From assembly GCA_963724625.1 (NCBI GenBank), contig CAVRVO010000003.1, positions 310,001 through 374,000 of the forward strand: DNA of 64,000 bases. The letters are read 5' to 3'. The stretch comes from DATBVX01 sp963724625 (GTDB taxonomy: Bacteria > Pseudomonadota > Gammaproteobacteria > Steroidobacterales > Steroidobacteraceae). The notes below the pieces were generated by a model. That model did not search any database, was not told where the DNA came from, and saw only the letters and a list, made by a program, of their open reading frames with translations. This document shows, one piece after another, positions 17,714 to 27,076 of this stretch (its first letter is position 1; the number at the start of each line of letters is the position of its first letter). The translations under genes were made by a program, and so were the position numbers.

Positions 17714-19225
17714 ATGTTGACGCGCCGCGAACTCCTGGCACGCCTGGCTGGCGTCGCGGCATTACCAGTCGCCGCAGTGTCGTGCAGCCGCGGCCCGGCG
17801 GGTTCTTCCGTCTCGACAGTCACGAGCCCACTGCACTACTCGAGTCTGGCGGACGTGGCCAAGCTGATCGCGGCACGGGAGCTCCAGTCGACAGACCTCA
17901 CGCGACAACTGCTCGACCGGATCGCCGCGGTGGACGGGCGCCTGCAGAGCTACGTCACGGTCATGGCCGACCAGGCGATCGCGAGCGCTCGGCGCGCGGA
18001 CGCCGAGATCCGCGCCGGCCGGTACCGCGGGCCTCTGCATGGCGTGCCCATCGCGGTGAAAGACCTTTGCTATACGCGCGGCGTTCGCACCATGGCAGGC
18101 ACGAAGGTCTTCTCGGACTTCGTACCCGACTTCGACGCGACCGTCGTCGCGCGGCTGGAAGCTGCGGGTGCGGTCATCCTCGGTAAGCTCGTCTTGTGCG
18201 AAGGTGCGTTCGGACCGTATTTTCCCGGCTTCCAGGTGCCGGTGAACCCGTGGGACAGCACACGGTGGAGCGGCGTGTCATCGAGTGGCTCCGGCGTGGC
18301 GACGGCGGCGGGCTTGTGCTTTGCGTCGGTTGGTACGGACACGGGGGGCTCGATCAGGTACCCATCGGCCGCGAACGGCTGCGTTGGGCTCAAGCCCACG
18401 TATGGCCGGGTGAGCCGCTACGGCGTGTTCGCCCTGGCCGCCTCCATGGATCACGTCGGGCCGATGACTCGCACGGTGGAAGACGCCGCCATCATGTTCG
18501 AAGCGATGGCCGGTCCCGATCCTCACGACTCTACGTCGCTGCCCGACCCGGTACCCTCGGTACGAGCCGAACTGGGTCGAGGCATCGCGGGCCTACGCGT
18601 CGGTTTCGACCGTCGCTATGCCACCGATAACGTGGACCCTGATGTCGCCAAGGCGATGGATGACGTGCTCGCTGAACTGACTCGATTGGGCGCGACCATC
18701 GTGGCCGTCAACATGCCGGACGTCAGCAAAGTCGGCAGCGCCTGGCTCGACCTGTGTGCGGTGGAGGCGCTTGCCGCCCATGCGAAGACGTTCCCGAGCC
18801 GGGCCAGCGAGTACGGGCCGGGACTTCGCGCTGCGCTCGAGTCTGGTCAGCGAGTCACTCCCGCGGCGCTGGCGGCGGCCGCGAAGGTTCGATCAGAAGT
18901 CACCGCGTCACTCGAGCGCATGCTGAACACCGTCGATTGTCTGGTGTGTCCGTCGATGGCGAACACTGCACGTGTGAAGGAGGCGGATCCGTTCGACGAA
19001 GAGACCGACGAATCGTGGAGCGAACAGGTCCGGAATGACATTCACACCCAACCGTTCAACTTCAGCGGCAGCCCGACCTTGTCGTTGCCTTGCGGTTTCT
19101 CGGCGGACGGCCTGCCGCTGAGCGTGCAATTCGTTGGTCGCCGGTTGAGCGAATCGGTGCTAGGCCGCATCGGTCACGCGTACGAGCAGGCGACCCCGTG
19201 GCACTCGAAACATCCGGCCATCTAA
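17714..19225 (+). CDS. Amidase-signature family hydrolase, probable lipoprotein
   Basis: A 503-residue protein with the Ser-cisSer-Lys triad Lys115 (PIAVKDL), Ser189 and Ser213 (GTDTGGSIRYPS). The N-terminus MLTRRELLARLAGVAALPVA followed by AVSC combines a twin-arginine-like pair with a lipobox (Cys24), so membrane anchoring after export is likely. The family hydrolyses amides; the substrate is unknown. The start is ATG 17714. It lies 55 bases after the oxidase with no attC between, which suggests the segment entered as a block. Confidence 0.85.
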   Translation: MLTRRELLARLAGVAALPVAAVSCSRGPAGSSVSTVTSPLHYSSLADVAKLIAARELQSTDLTRQLLDRIAAVDGRLQSYVTVMADQAIASARRADAEIRAGRYRGPLHGVPIAVKDLCYTRGVRTMAGTKVFSDFVPDFDATVVARLEAAGAVILGKLVLCEGAFGPYFPGFQVPVNPWDSTRWSGVSSSGSGVATAAGLCFASVGTDTGGSIRYPSAANGCVGLKPTYGRVSRYGVFALAASMDHVGPMTRTVEDAAIMFEAMAGPDPHDSTSLPDPVPSVRAELGRGIAGLRVGFDRRYATDNVDPDVAKAMDDVLAELTRLGATIVAVNMPDVSKVGSAWLDLCAVEALAAHAKTFPSRASEYGPGLRAALESGQRVTPAALAAAAKVRSEVTASLERMLNTVDCLVCPSMANTARVKEADPFDEETDESWSEQVRNDIHTQPFNFSGSPTLSLPCGFSADGLPLSVQFVGRRLSESVLGRIGHAYEQATPWHSKHPAI

Positions 19226-19384
19226 CCGCCACTCAGGTCAAGTGACGCACCCGATCTCCAAGGGGAATCCTCGCTCGTGGCGCGCTGGCTAACATCCAAA
19301 TGGAGCGGACGCCCCACCGTCTTGCGCGATCATGTCGCCAGGGCGCGCAGCTCTTTGGCGCGTTGACCGACAGGTCGCCCCACG

Positions 19385-20513
19385 GTGAACATTGTCATCA
19401 ACGGCTCGGCGTCGCGCTGGCTCTTGCCTACTGGCTGACGAAGTCAGGACATGAGGTTCTCCTCGTCGAGGAGGCGCCGTCGGCTTGTGTGGGCGGCTAC
19501 ATCATCGATTTTTCGGGGAGCGGCTACGACATCGCCGAGAAGATGGGCCTCATCGGCGCCATCCGGCGCCTCGGCTATGAGGTGCGCGAAGTGCGGTTCG
19601 TCGTCGCGACGGGCTGAAGCGAGCTGGATTCGACGTCACGGTCTTCGGCCGGCTGACCCACGATCGGTTTACAAGGGTGCGCCGTTCGATGTTTCGGCCA
19701 CGATCTATCGAGCCGTCGAGGGGAAAGTTGAGACGATCTTCGGCGATTCGTGGATGGCATCGACGGCTACGCAAGGGCGTGCGCGTCGCCTTGGATCATG
19801 CGCGCCCCGCCGCCGACCTGGTCATCGGCGTCGACGGTCTTCACGCGAGCGGTCGTCTTGCATTCGGATCAGTTCGGCATTCTCGTCTCGCTCGACTACC
19901 ATGTCGCGGTTCGAGGTCGACGGCTACCGTCCGCGCGATGAACTCGTCTACGTGAGCCACGCCTGCGGGAGGCAGATTGTCACGGTTCGCCATGCGCGAT
20001 GACAGAACGCTTTTCCTCTTCATCTTTCGTAACGAACACATTCGCGTTGAAGAGCCGAAATCCATTCTACGGGATGCCTTTGCCGATTCCGGCTGGGAGT
20101 GGCCGCAGATCGAGAAGGAACTCGAACGCACGAGCGACCTTTACTTCGACACCGTCAGCCAAATTCAGATGGACCGATGGACGAAAGGACGGACGGCACT
20201 GGTCGGCGACGCGGTCGCCAACGTCTAGGTCATGGGTCGGGACCGCAGCCATGGGCGGGCGCCATCTTCGCCGGTGAGCTCCGCGTCGCGATTTTTCGGC
20301 GTCACTTATCGCCGGGCACGATCAGCGGCTGATGCCATTTGTGACGGAGGGCCGCGTCGACATTCGCTGACCATGTGGCTCAGACATCCCTGGTATCACG
20401 TTCCGGAACGTGGTGACGAAGCTGATGGAGTGCCATTCATCGCTGAGTCACTCGTCGGCCGCGATCTCCGCGACGACATCGAGCTGCCGGACTACGGATG
20501 TGCAGGGTGGTGA
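19385..20513 (+). pseudogene. FAD-binding aromatic-type monooxygenase, decayed
   Basis: Fragments in different frames form one FAD-dependent hydroxylase in order. The N-terminus is at 19385 (NIVINGS, then LAYWLTKSGHEVLLVEEAPS, GGYIIDF and GYDIAEKMGL). The middle is about 19620-19960 (VIGVDGLH; YRPRDELVYVSHA). The late part is 19977-20228 (DRWTKGRTALVGDA, the second FAD motif). The end is at about 20440-20490 (GRDLRDDIELPDY). Several frameshifts and an internal deletion separate them. It is clearly a pseudogene and not a single sequencing slip. Confidence 0.8.
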
Positions 20514-20662
20514 TTGAGGTGCTGCCCGACGAAGAAGCCGAGAAACATCGGCAGCTCCGTGTAATAGACGAGTCGGGTGAGGACTATTTATATCCCGAGC
20601 GCTTCTTTGCCGCGATCGAACTTCCTCAACCGTTGCGCAAGGCCGTATTGTCCGCCGCCTAA
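20498..20662 (+). CDS. Small hypothetical cassette protein (54 aa)
   Basis: An open frame from ATG 20498 to a TAA that is part of an attC R''-like box (GCCTAAC at 20657-20663). The peptide begins MCRVVIEVLPDEEAEKHRQL and has a GEDYLYPERFFAAIELP block. Short acidic proteins of this type ending at R'' are typical cassette products. The function is unknown. The start overlaps the end of the monooxygenase pseudogene, and GTGs downstream (20508 or later) are alternatives. Confidence 0.5.
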   Translation: MCRVVIEVLPDEEAEKHRQLRVIDESGEDYLYPERFFAAIELPQPLRKAVLSAA

Positions 20663-20690
20663 CAACTTTGGACGCGAACGCGCGGGCCAT
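20657..20690 (+). repeat. attC remnant (R'' and partial arm)
   Basis: GCCTAACAACTTTGGA keeps the R'' box and an altered arm. No R' follows, and the 3' end of the minus-strand TPR gene begins 30 bases further on. Confidence 0.5.
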
Positions 20691-20719
20691 GCGTGCACGC
20701 GACGGGCCACGGCGATTGT

Positions 20720-22514
20720 CTAATTCTTCGCGCTGAAACCCAACTCTCGCACGAGGGTGTCATAGCGCGGGTCGGCTCGGAGCGGGTCGAGGATCGGATC
20801 GACGAACACGTTCCCCGTCAATCCGGGGTCGCGGATTTTCCGCGCGTTCGCGAGCCACCGGAACGCCTCGTCACGATCGCCGAGCCGGGCATTGATCTCG
20901 GCAAACTGGTAGGAAGCCGCCTCGCCGATGTTCTTCGCGTTCAGCATCGCGTCCATCTCCGCGCGCGCGAGGTCTTTCTTGTCCTGCGTGGCGAACACGA
21001 GGGCCCGGCCCGTCATGCGTGCCCATTGCACGCTCTCCAGGTCGAATTCGGCGAGCGCCTCGTCCGGCCGGCGCAGCAGCAGCAGCGCTGAACCCGAGCT
21101 GGCCGTGGACCGTCGGGCGATCAGCCGCGAGCGCTACGGCGCGGCGCGCGGCGGCCTCCGCCTTGTCATACTGGCGGGCATTCTGCAGAGCCGACGACAG
21201 GGCCAGGTGCGCCTGCGGCGCCAGCGGGTCAAGCTCGATCGCCTTCTTGGCAGCCGCGATCGCCGCCTCGTGATTGCCGAGACTCGACTGGAAGTTCGCG
21301 TAGTTCTGCTGGACGTCGAAACTCCCCGGATTGAGCTGAAGCGCATGCTCCGCGGAGACCTTCGATGCTTCCAGGTCGAGATCGACGGCCGCCTGAACGT
21401 AACTGAGCGAAAGGTAGGCCTCGGCCAGGTCCGGCGCGAGTTCGATGGCGCGCATGGAAGCGTCGCGCGACTGCCTGAAGCCCGTGTCATAAGGCAGGTA
21501 GGCGTTCGAGGCCATCGTGGAAAGCGTACCGGCCTTGCCGACATAAGCGCGGGCATAGCCCGGGTCGATGCGGATGGCCTCCTCGAACGCGGCGAGCGCC
21601 GCTTTCAACGTGTCCTCGGCTTCACCCTTGTTCTTCTGGAACCGGCCCTGCAGATAGGCTTCGTAAGCCTCCGGCGCGTGGGTGCCACCTGTTTCCTGCA
21701 CGGAAGTTTTCGCCTGCAGCAAGCGCACCTTCAGGGCATCAACGACCTCTTTCGAGATCTCGTCCTGCACTGCGAAGATGTCGTTCACATCGCGGTCGTA
21801 GGTCTCGGACCACAGGTGCGAGCTGTCGGCGGCACGGATCAGCTGCGTCGTGATGCGCACGCGGACTCCGGCCTTGCGCACACTTCCTTCAAGCACGTTG
21901 TCCACGTTTAGGTCGCGCGCGACCTCGGCGATCTTCGCGTCCTTGCCCTTGTAGGCAAAGGACGAGGTGCGCGCGATCACGCGCAGTCCAGGCACGTTGG
22001 CAAGCACGTTCAGGAGCTCTTCCGTGAGGCCGTCGGAGAAGTATTCGTTCGCCTTGTCTTCGCTCATGTTGACGAACGGCAGCACCGCGATAGACACGAG
22101 CGATGCGGAAGCCGGCGGCGTGGTCAGCGCTGCTTGCGACGTGGTCGAGGGAGTGCTCGCCGTGCCGGCGTGACCGCGGAAGCGATCGGCTACAACCAGC
22201 CCGCCTGCGCAGACGAGCAGCACGATGACGATCAGGTCGAGCTTACGGGCCGTCCGCACCGTCACCGAGGTCTCTCGCGCGACTTCCTGCTCGCGCTTCA
22301 GGCCCTCTGGCGTGAGCTCGTAGACCCAGGCGAAGATCAGGACTAGCGGCAAGCCGAGGAGCAGCAGGGCGAAGAGTAGGCGAACGCCCCAAGGCGGGAT
22401 GCCAAGCGCGCCGAACAGGAGCTCGCCGACCTGGAGAAGCACCCAGCTCGCGACGGCATAGAGGACAGCGACCCTTATGACGTTGCGGCGTTTGAGCTCT
22501 GAGTAGAAAGACAT
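20720..22514 (-). pseudogene. Membrane-anchored TPR protein with TolB/FlgO-like domain, split by a +1 frameshift
   Basis: The N-terminus (ATG at 22514) starts MSFYSELKRRNVIRVAVLYA. It has three predicted membrane spans (about 15-115), then a TolB/FlgO-like domain opening with SIAVLPFVNMSEDKANEYFS, and then several TPR repeats. At about 21088 the frame changes and the C-terminal TPR part continues to 20720. Removing one G from a GGG restores a protein of about 597 residues. Such proteins are common in Xanthomonadales relatives as possible regulators; the role is unknown. It is on the strand opposite to the cassettes. Confidence 0.75.
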
Positions 22515-22705
22515 ACCAGCCGCAGCATCATATCGGCGGCCAGCACAATCCGCCATCACGAACCCCGCCGCTGGCGCCACTTCACACCAACCCCCGGCGG
22601 GGCGAAACTCCATTACGCAGCCCACTCCTCGATCTGGTGTGATCCTGTCTGCCCGGCGGCGCCACACCCTTGGAAGAGTTCGGCCTTTCGATCACACGCA
22701 ATGAC
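22515..22705. other. Gene-free stretch upstream of the TPR gene
   Basis: The 354 bases between the TPR start (22514) and the next gene (22869) hold this AT-poor segment with no supported ORF, presumably the TPR promoter region, then two attC sites in tandem (22706-22859). I see no clear promoter hexamers. Confidence 0.4.
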
Positions 22706-22796
22706 GCCTAACAACCGGCTGCAGCGGCCCGTGAGGGATGAAGTGCCATCGATCTTCAATAGCGAAGCAGCCGGCCGCTGAGCCGGGACGTTAGGC
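22706..22796 (+). repeat. attC site, type B (91 bp)
   Basis: R'' GCCTAAC and R' GTTAGGC. The arms CCGGCTGCAGCGGCC and GGCCGCTGAGCCGG pair with an extrahelical base, a second arm type different from the CGCGTTGGAGC class. Its mini-ORF ends early and does not reach R'. Confidence 0.88.
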
Positions 22797-22800
22797 GTCA

Positions 22801-22859
22801 CAGATGTAAGTGCCAGCATCCAGAACACAGCAGCGCGTCGCTCAACGCGGACGTTAGAC
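22801..22859 (+). repeat. attC 3' half, type A, directly after a complete attC
   Basis: It begins at GTAAGTGCCAGC and runs to R' GTTAGAC (22853-22859). It lacks R'' and the 5' arm. The mini-ORF is intact at 22810-22857. The preceding type B site ends only 5 bases earlier, so the cassette between them has been lost. Confidence 0.85.
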
Positions 22860-22907
22860 GGCAGGATAATGGTTCTCGATAGTCTTCGGCGCTCGGGGGG
22901 AACAGCA

Positions 22908-23402
22908 GTGCGTATCAAGCTGGTTGTCGTAGCGCTTTGCGTCGCAATGCCGCTCGCTTCATGTCACTCCTCGCGTCGGAGTTTGGATCAGGAGCGGCGA
23001 GCTGTACTCACGGCGGAACACGAGTGGGCAGCGGCTGCGAGAGACCGGGATCTCGATCGTAGTGTGTCTTACATGTCCGATGACGCAATGATGTTTCCAC
23101 CCGCGGGCGCGCCCGTCGTCGGGAAGGCCGCGATTCGTGATTACATGGCTTCGGGCTTTGCAACCCCGGGGTTCAGCGTCACCTGGGAAGTAGAGGAAGT
23201 GGTCGTGGCGGCTGACGGAGATCTCGCTTATACGCATTCGCGAAGCGTGTACACCGTCCCCGGACCTGACGGGACAATTCAGACGGTACACGCAAAGGGT
23301 GTCACGATCTGGCGCAAGGATACCAACGAGGGCTGGCGCTGTGTTGTCGACATCTGGAACGAGGCGCCTTCGCCAGACGCCAAGGTGGACTCGGAGAAGT
23401 GA
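22908..23402 (+). CDS. SnoaL/DUF4440-like lipoprotein
   Basis: A 164-residue protein with a lipoprotein signal (hydrophobic VVVALCVAMPLASC, lipobox LASC). A single NTF2-like DUF4440 domain follows, with typical blocks AEHEWAAAARDRD, GKAAIRDYM and GDLAYTHSRS. NTF2-like folds bind or isomerise small ligands; nothing specific can be said. I prefer GTG 22908 because it gives a clean signal peptide after a GGGGGG run. ATG 22869, 9 bases after R', is the alternative. Confidence 0.75.
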   Translation: MRIKLVVVALCVAMPLASCHSSRRSLDQERRAVLTAEHEWAAAARDRDLDRSVSYMSDDAMMFPPAGAPVVGKAAIRDYMASGFATPGFSVTWEVEEVVVAADGDLAYTHSRSVYTVPGPDGTIQTVHAKGVTIWRKDTNEGWRCVVDIWNEAPSPDAKVDSEK

Positions 23403-23421
23403 GGGCAGTATTCGGGTTGCC

Positions 23422-23509
23422 GTCTAACAACGCGTTGGAGCAGACGCGAAATGGATAGAGTGCCAGCATTCATTACACAGCAGCGCGTCGCTCATCGCGG
23501 ACGTTAGCT
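23422..23509 (+). repeat. attC site, type A (88 bp)
   Basis: R'' GTCTAAC, R' GTTAGCT. The arms pair with an extrahelical G. The mini-ORF runs 23460-23507, though its ribosome-site sequence is weaker (AAATGGATAGA). Confidence 0.92.
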
Positions 23510-23529
23510 GACAGGAGTGCATTGACGTC

Positions 23530-23856
23530 ATGCACGACTTCGATCCTCATCTGGTGCACCTGCTCCTCGATCTCGGTCCCGCAACCTTGTTGTTTGTAGC
23601 AGGCTTTGTGCTCGCCTTGAGACGTCCCAAAGCATCGAGTCTCCTCGTCCTGATCGGATTTCTTCTGGTCCTCGCAGCCAGGCTGGCGATGAACTTCCTT
23701 GGAGTCGACGGCCCACTCGATACCTATGCGGAGCGTATCGTTGGGAGCTCTGACCAACTGCAGTCGCTGGCTTTCTACGCCGGCAGACTCGGCGCGACGC
23801 TCGCCGGGATCGGCCTGATCTGGCATGCGTTTCAACTAAAGTACTTGAGCCCATGA
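23530..23856 (+). CDS. Small integral membrane protein, unknown function
   Basis: A 108-residue protein with three predicted membrane helices (about 10-30, 37-57 and 80-102), starting MHDFDPHLVHLLLDLGPATL. There are no known motifs. It lies alone between two complete attC sites and so is a one-gene cassette. Small membrane proteins of unknown function are frequent cassette cargo. Confidence 0.65.
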   Translation: MHDFDPHLVHLLLDLGPATLLFVAGFVLALRRPKASSLLVLIGFLLVLAARLAMNFLGVDGPLDTYAERIVGSSDQLQSLAFYAGRLGATLAGIGLIWHAFQLKYLSP

Positions 23857-23863
23857 AAGCGTC

Positions 23864-23950
23864 ACCTGACAACGCTCTGGATCAACCGCGGAGAGATAAA
23901 GTGCCAACACTCAGCACGCAGCAGCGCGTTACTCAACGCGGACGTTAGGC
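23864..23950 (+). repeat. attC site, type A (87 bp)
   Basis: The R'' variant is ACCTGAC and R' is GTTAGGC. The mini-ORF at 23901-23948 reads VPTLSTQQRVTQRGR, with several substitutions but an open frame. Confidence 0.88.
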
Positions 23951-23982
23951 GCCACGGAGCAATCTTTGATTTGGAGGTACCT

Positions 23983-24255
23983 GTGTGTAGAAACATCAAA
24001 ACATTGTTCAACTTCGAACCTCCTGCGACTGACGAAGAGATTCAAGCGTCGGCGCTTCAATTCGTGCGTAAGCTGAGTGGCTTCAACAAGCCATCCAAGG
24101 CCAACCAGGTGGCGTTTGATCTAGCCGTGGAACAGGTGACTGAGGTAGCTCGGACCCTGATTCATTCGCTCGTAACTCAGGCGCTGCCGAGAGATCGTGA
24201 AGCCGTAAGGGCCAAGGCAATGGCTGAGGCCGCCAAGCGTTTCGCTAGGCAGTGA
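23983..24255 (+). CDS. DUF2277 family protein
   Basis: A 90-residue protein beginning VCRNIKTLFNFEPPATDEEI, the strongly conserved start of DUF2277 proteins, which read MCRNIK. The start is GTG 23983, chosen because GGAGG lies 5 bases upstream and because the family begins here rather than at an upstream TTG. The protein is helical and cytosolic; the function is unknown. It is a single-gene cassette between complete attC sites. Confidence 0.85.
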   Translation: MCRNIKTLFNFEPPATDEEIQASALQFVRKLSGFNKPSKANQVAFDLAVEQVTEVARTLIHSLVTQALPRDREAVRAKAMAEAAKRFARQ

Positions 24256-24262
24256 ACGTGGC

Positions 24263-24350
24263 GCCTAACAACGCGTTGGAGCAAACGCGGGAGGGATAAA
24301 GTGCCGGCATCCATTACCCAGCAGCGCGTCGCTCACCGCGGACGTTAGGC
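24263..24350 (+). repeat. attC site, type A (88 bp)
   Basis: R'' GCCTAAC, R' GTTAGGC, canonical arms. The mini-ORF runs 24301-24348 with a GGGAGGG ribosome-binding sequence 6 bases before GTG. Confidence 0.93.
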
Positions 24351-24409
24351 GTCGCAAAACGCTACCACCGCTGCACCTTGGCCGCTCAACGCGTCTCTTC
24401 CTTTTCACG

Positions 24410-25321
24410 ATGACATTCAGAGGAGTGATTTCCAGTCAAGACGAGGTCTCCGCGTCATGGTTGAGCCATGTCTTGACGCGACGCGTTGAGCAACTGAGGA
24501 TCACGGCAGGCCGCGGGAACTGGTCACACCAGCTGGCAATCGAGGCGAAGTTGAGCGACGGCACAACACAAGCGCTTCGACTGAAGATCTGTTTGGGGAA
24601 TACTTTCGGACGCTCAGAGGTTGACTACTACACACGAGACTATGTCAACCTGCCGGCCGCGCCACTGGTGCGATGCTTCGATGCGCAGTACGACTCGGTC
24701 ATTGGGTATCACATCCTGCTTGAAGATCTGGCTGCAACGCACACCGATCGTCGAGACGCCCCACCGACACTTGCCTACGGCATCACAGTCGCCAAGGCAC
24801 TTGGACGAATGCACAGGCATCACTGGGGCTCCATGCCTGCGCCAAACGAGGCTGTTCTGAATCGCTATTTCGACGAGATTCGTCCTGGCCTCACTGCCAT
24901 GGAGCACGCCACGGGTCACTCGCTGCGAAGCAGGTTTGAGCTTCATGAGCAAGAGTTTCGGCTGCGCTGGGCCAGGCCTCAAGGTATGTCGCTTCTGCAC
25001 GGAGACCTCAACCCCACCAATGTCCTGACCCCAAGAAGTTCCGAGACGTTGGTGTACTTTCTGGATCGACAGCCATTCGACTGGTCGTTGACGTATGGCT
25101 TGGCCGTGTCCGACCTCGCCCACTTCATGATTCCCTGGTGGTCCGCACCAGCAAGGCGCGAGTGTGAACTAGTCGTTCTGCGCCACTGGTACGAATCCCT
25201 CGGCAGACCAGACTACAGTTGGAAGGAAGCGCGGGCCGACTGGAGACTTTCGGTGGAACAGTGCCTGAATGTTCCAATGGAATGGTGCTCGAAGCCGACC
25301 ACGCTGAACAGCATGCGCTGA
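24410..25321 (+). CDS. Aminoglycoside phosphotransferase-like kinase (APH/choline kinase fold)
   Basis: A 303-residue protein with the Brenner-type motif LLHGDLNPTNVL (catalytic Asp and Asn) and a following FLDRQPFDW block corresponding to the metal-binding Asp. The fold phosphorylates hydroxyl groups of small molecules such as aminoglycosides, macrolides or sugars. Placement in an integron makes a resistance or detoxification role conceivable, but many APH-fold proteins are not resistance enzymes. It starts at ATG 24410, 60 bases after R'. Confidence 0.78.
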   Translation: MTFRGVISSQDEVSASWLSHVLTRRVEQLRITAGRGNWSHQLAIEAKLSDGTTQALRLKICLGNTFGRSEVDYYTRDYVNLPAAPLVRCFDAQYDSVIGYHILLEDLAATHTDRRDAPPTLAYGITVAKALGRMHRHHWGSMPAPNEAVLNRYFDEIRPGLTAMEHATGHSLRSRFELHEQEFRLRWARPQGMSLLHGDLNPTNVLTPRSSETLVYFLDRQPFDWSLTYGLAVSDLAHFMIPWWSAPARRECELVVLRHWYESLGRPDYSWKEARADWRLSVEQCLNVPMEWCSKPTTLNSMR

Positions 25322-25378
25322 CTCTGGGAGCCACAATTTGCGCGAATCCAGGATGCTATTTCTCGGCCCAACGGCGAC

Positions 25379-25402
25379 GCCTGACCAACGCGGGCGTTAG
25401 CC
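25379..25402 (+). repeat. Minimal attC relic (24 bp)
   Basis: GCCTGAC and GTTAGCC boxes are separated by only 10 bases (CAACGCGGGC). Both outer boxes survive, while the arms and central loop are lost. It marks the junction between the APH-like and RibD-like cassettes. Confidence 0.6.
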
Positions 25403-25418
25403 CGCTCAGGAGCACGTA

Positions 25419-25959
<541 letters not shown>

Positions 25960-25964
<5 letters not shown>

Positions 25965-25982
25965 CCATCAGCGGCGTTAAAC
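25960..25982 (+). repeat. Decayed attC remnant (two R'-like boxes)
   Basis: GTTAGCC (25960-25966) and GTTAAAC (25976-25982) lie 9 bases apart at the end of the RibD-like gene. No arms remain. Confidence 0.35.
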
Positions 25983-26018
25983 GGCAACGTGTACGCGTCG
26001 CCGAGGAGTAGCTACACG

Positions 26019-26375
26019 ATGGGAAAAATGAAGGTGTATGCAAACTTCAATGAATACCTGGAGGCCCAAAGTCCAAAGAATCAGGGGATCATCCGCGCGC
26101 TTCGGAGGTTCGTGAAACGCATTGAGCCGAAGCTGAGCGAGGCCGTGAAGTGGGGAAACGGATGTTGGATCGGAAGCAAGGGACCCGTAGCATACGTGTA
26201 CTCCGATACGGAGTATGTGCAATTTGGCTTCTTTAATGGATCTTCCGTGAAAGATCCGAAGGGACTGCTTGAAGGCAAGGGGCAGTACGTGCGGCACATA
26301 AAGGTCCGTAACCGTTCTGCGATCGACGAGCCGGCGTTTGCGGCGCTACTTCGGCAAGCGGCGCATTCGCGCTAG
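26019..26375 (+). CDS. DUF1801 family protein (YdhG-like)
   Basis: A 118-residue protein from ATG 26019, with GAGGAG upstream. It has the DUF1801 pattern: a helical N-terminus (IIRALRRFVKRIEPKLSEAV), KWGNGCW, and VQFGFFNG with GLLEGKGQYVRHIKV. The fold is found in iron-chaperone frataxin-like and unknown proteins; no activity can be named. It is one of at least four DUF1801-type genes in this array. Confidence 0.82.
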   Translation: MGKMKVYANFNEYLEAQSPKNQGIIRALRRFVKRIEPKLSEAVKWGNGCWIGSKGPVAYVYSDTEYVQFGFFNGSSVKDPKGLLEGKGQYVRHIKVRNRSAIDEPAFAALLRQAAHSR

Positions 26376-26392
26376 GAATCTGATGCGTCGCC

Positions 26393-26479
26393 GTCTAACA
26401 ACCGGTTGCAGAGGCCCGCGAGGGATAGAGTGCCAGCATCCAGTACCCATCGCCCGGCCGCTGAACCGGGACGTTAGGT
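26393..26479 (+). repeat. attC site, type B (87 bp)
   Basis: R'' GTCTAAC, R' GTTAGGT. The arms ACCGGTTGCAGAGG and CCGCTGAACCGG pair with extrahelical bases. The mini-ORF at 26430-26477 is open, with a different peptide (VPASSTHRPAAEPGR). Confidence 0.9.
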
Positions 26480-26571
26480 GACACGCGGATGTTAGCGTCT
26501 GACGTCGACAGTGACTTGAGGGTGAGCCTGCGCGTTCCCGCGTGACTCGAGATGAGTATGCAATCCTGAAC

Positions 26572-26931
26572 ATGGAAGACTCGGAATTCATCCCTTACCT
26601 CGTGCTGGTCCGCTTCGACAGGGGTGAAGACTTGCGCGATCGTTTGGAGGAATCGTTGGCCTTGCTTCGCGCCGTACTCGCCGAGATGGGCGAGGTGGAG
26701 CCTGTGACAACGTCATACGACGGATCCGCAGTTAGCTATCTTGTTGCTGCCAAGCCTGACTTTCAGCCGTACCGAGTAATCGAGCAGCTCAAGTCCCCTC
26801 GATCAGGGCGGCCCTCGCCGCTGAAGACGCTCGACAAGGCCCTTGTTCTCTCCCTTGAGTGCGCAGCCGCGACGCGCATGGAGCGTGTTACGGATTGGCT
26901 TCGTGAGAATGGCTGCCTTTCCGAACGATAG
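26572..26931 (+). CDS. Hypothetical cassette protein
   Basis: A 119-residue protein from ATG 26572 (an upstream in-frame GTG at 26542 is possible). It begins MEDSEFIPYLVLVRFDRGED and is acidic, with alternating beta and helical segments and a C-terminal helix ERVTDWLRENGCL. I do not recognise a family. It lies alone between complete attC sites, so it is a one-gene cassette. Confidence 0.6.
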   Translation: MEDSEFIPYLVLVRFDRGEDLRDRLEESLALLRAVLAEMGEVEPVTTSYDGSAVSYLVAAKPDFQPYRVIEQLKSPRSGRPSPLKTLDKALVLSLECAAATRMERVTDWLRENGCLSER

Positions 26932-26985
26932 GACGTGGCGCGCGCAAACAAGCGAGTGGTCGGCACCCCATGTACAACGGCTGTC

Positions 26986-27076
26986 ACCTAACTACGCGTT
27001 GGAGCGAGGGCGGGGAGGATAAAGTGGTGTTGTGCTTCAATTCTCAGCAGCGCGTCGCTCAACGCGGACGCTAGAT
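26986..27076 (+). repeat. attC site, type A, with mutated R' (91 bp)
   Basis: R'' is ACCTAAC, but R' reads GCTAGAT instead of GTTRRRY. The mini-ORF 27024-27074 has 16 codons, and its TAG is directly followed by the ATG of the next gene (27075). The changed R' probably blocks recombination. Confidence 0.82.

Noticed and set aside
19223..19293. TCTAAC and GGCTAAC boxes after the amidase gene as an attC
   Set aside because: The boxes are both R''-like in the same orientation, and no pairing arms or R' box lie between them.
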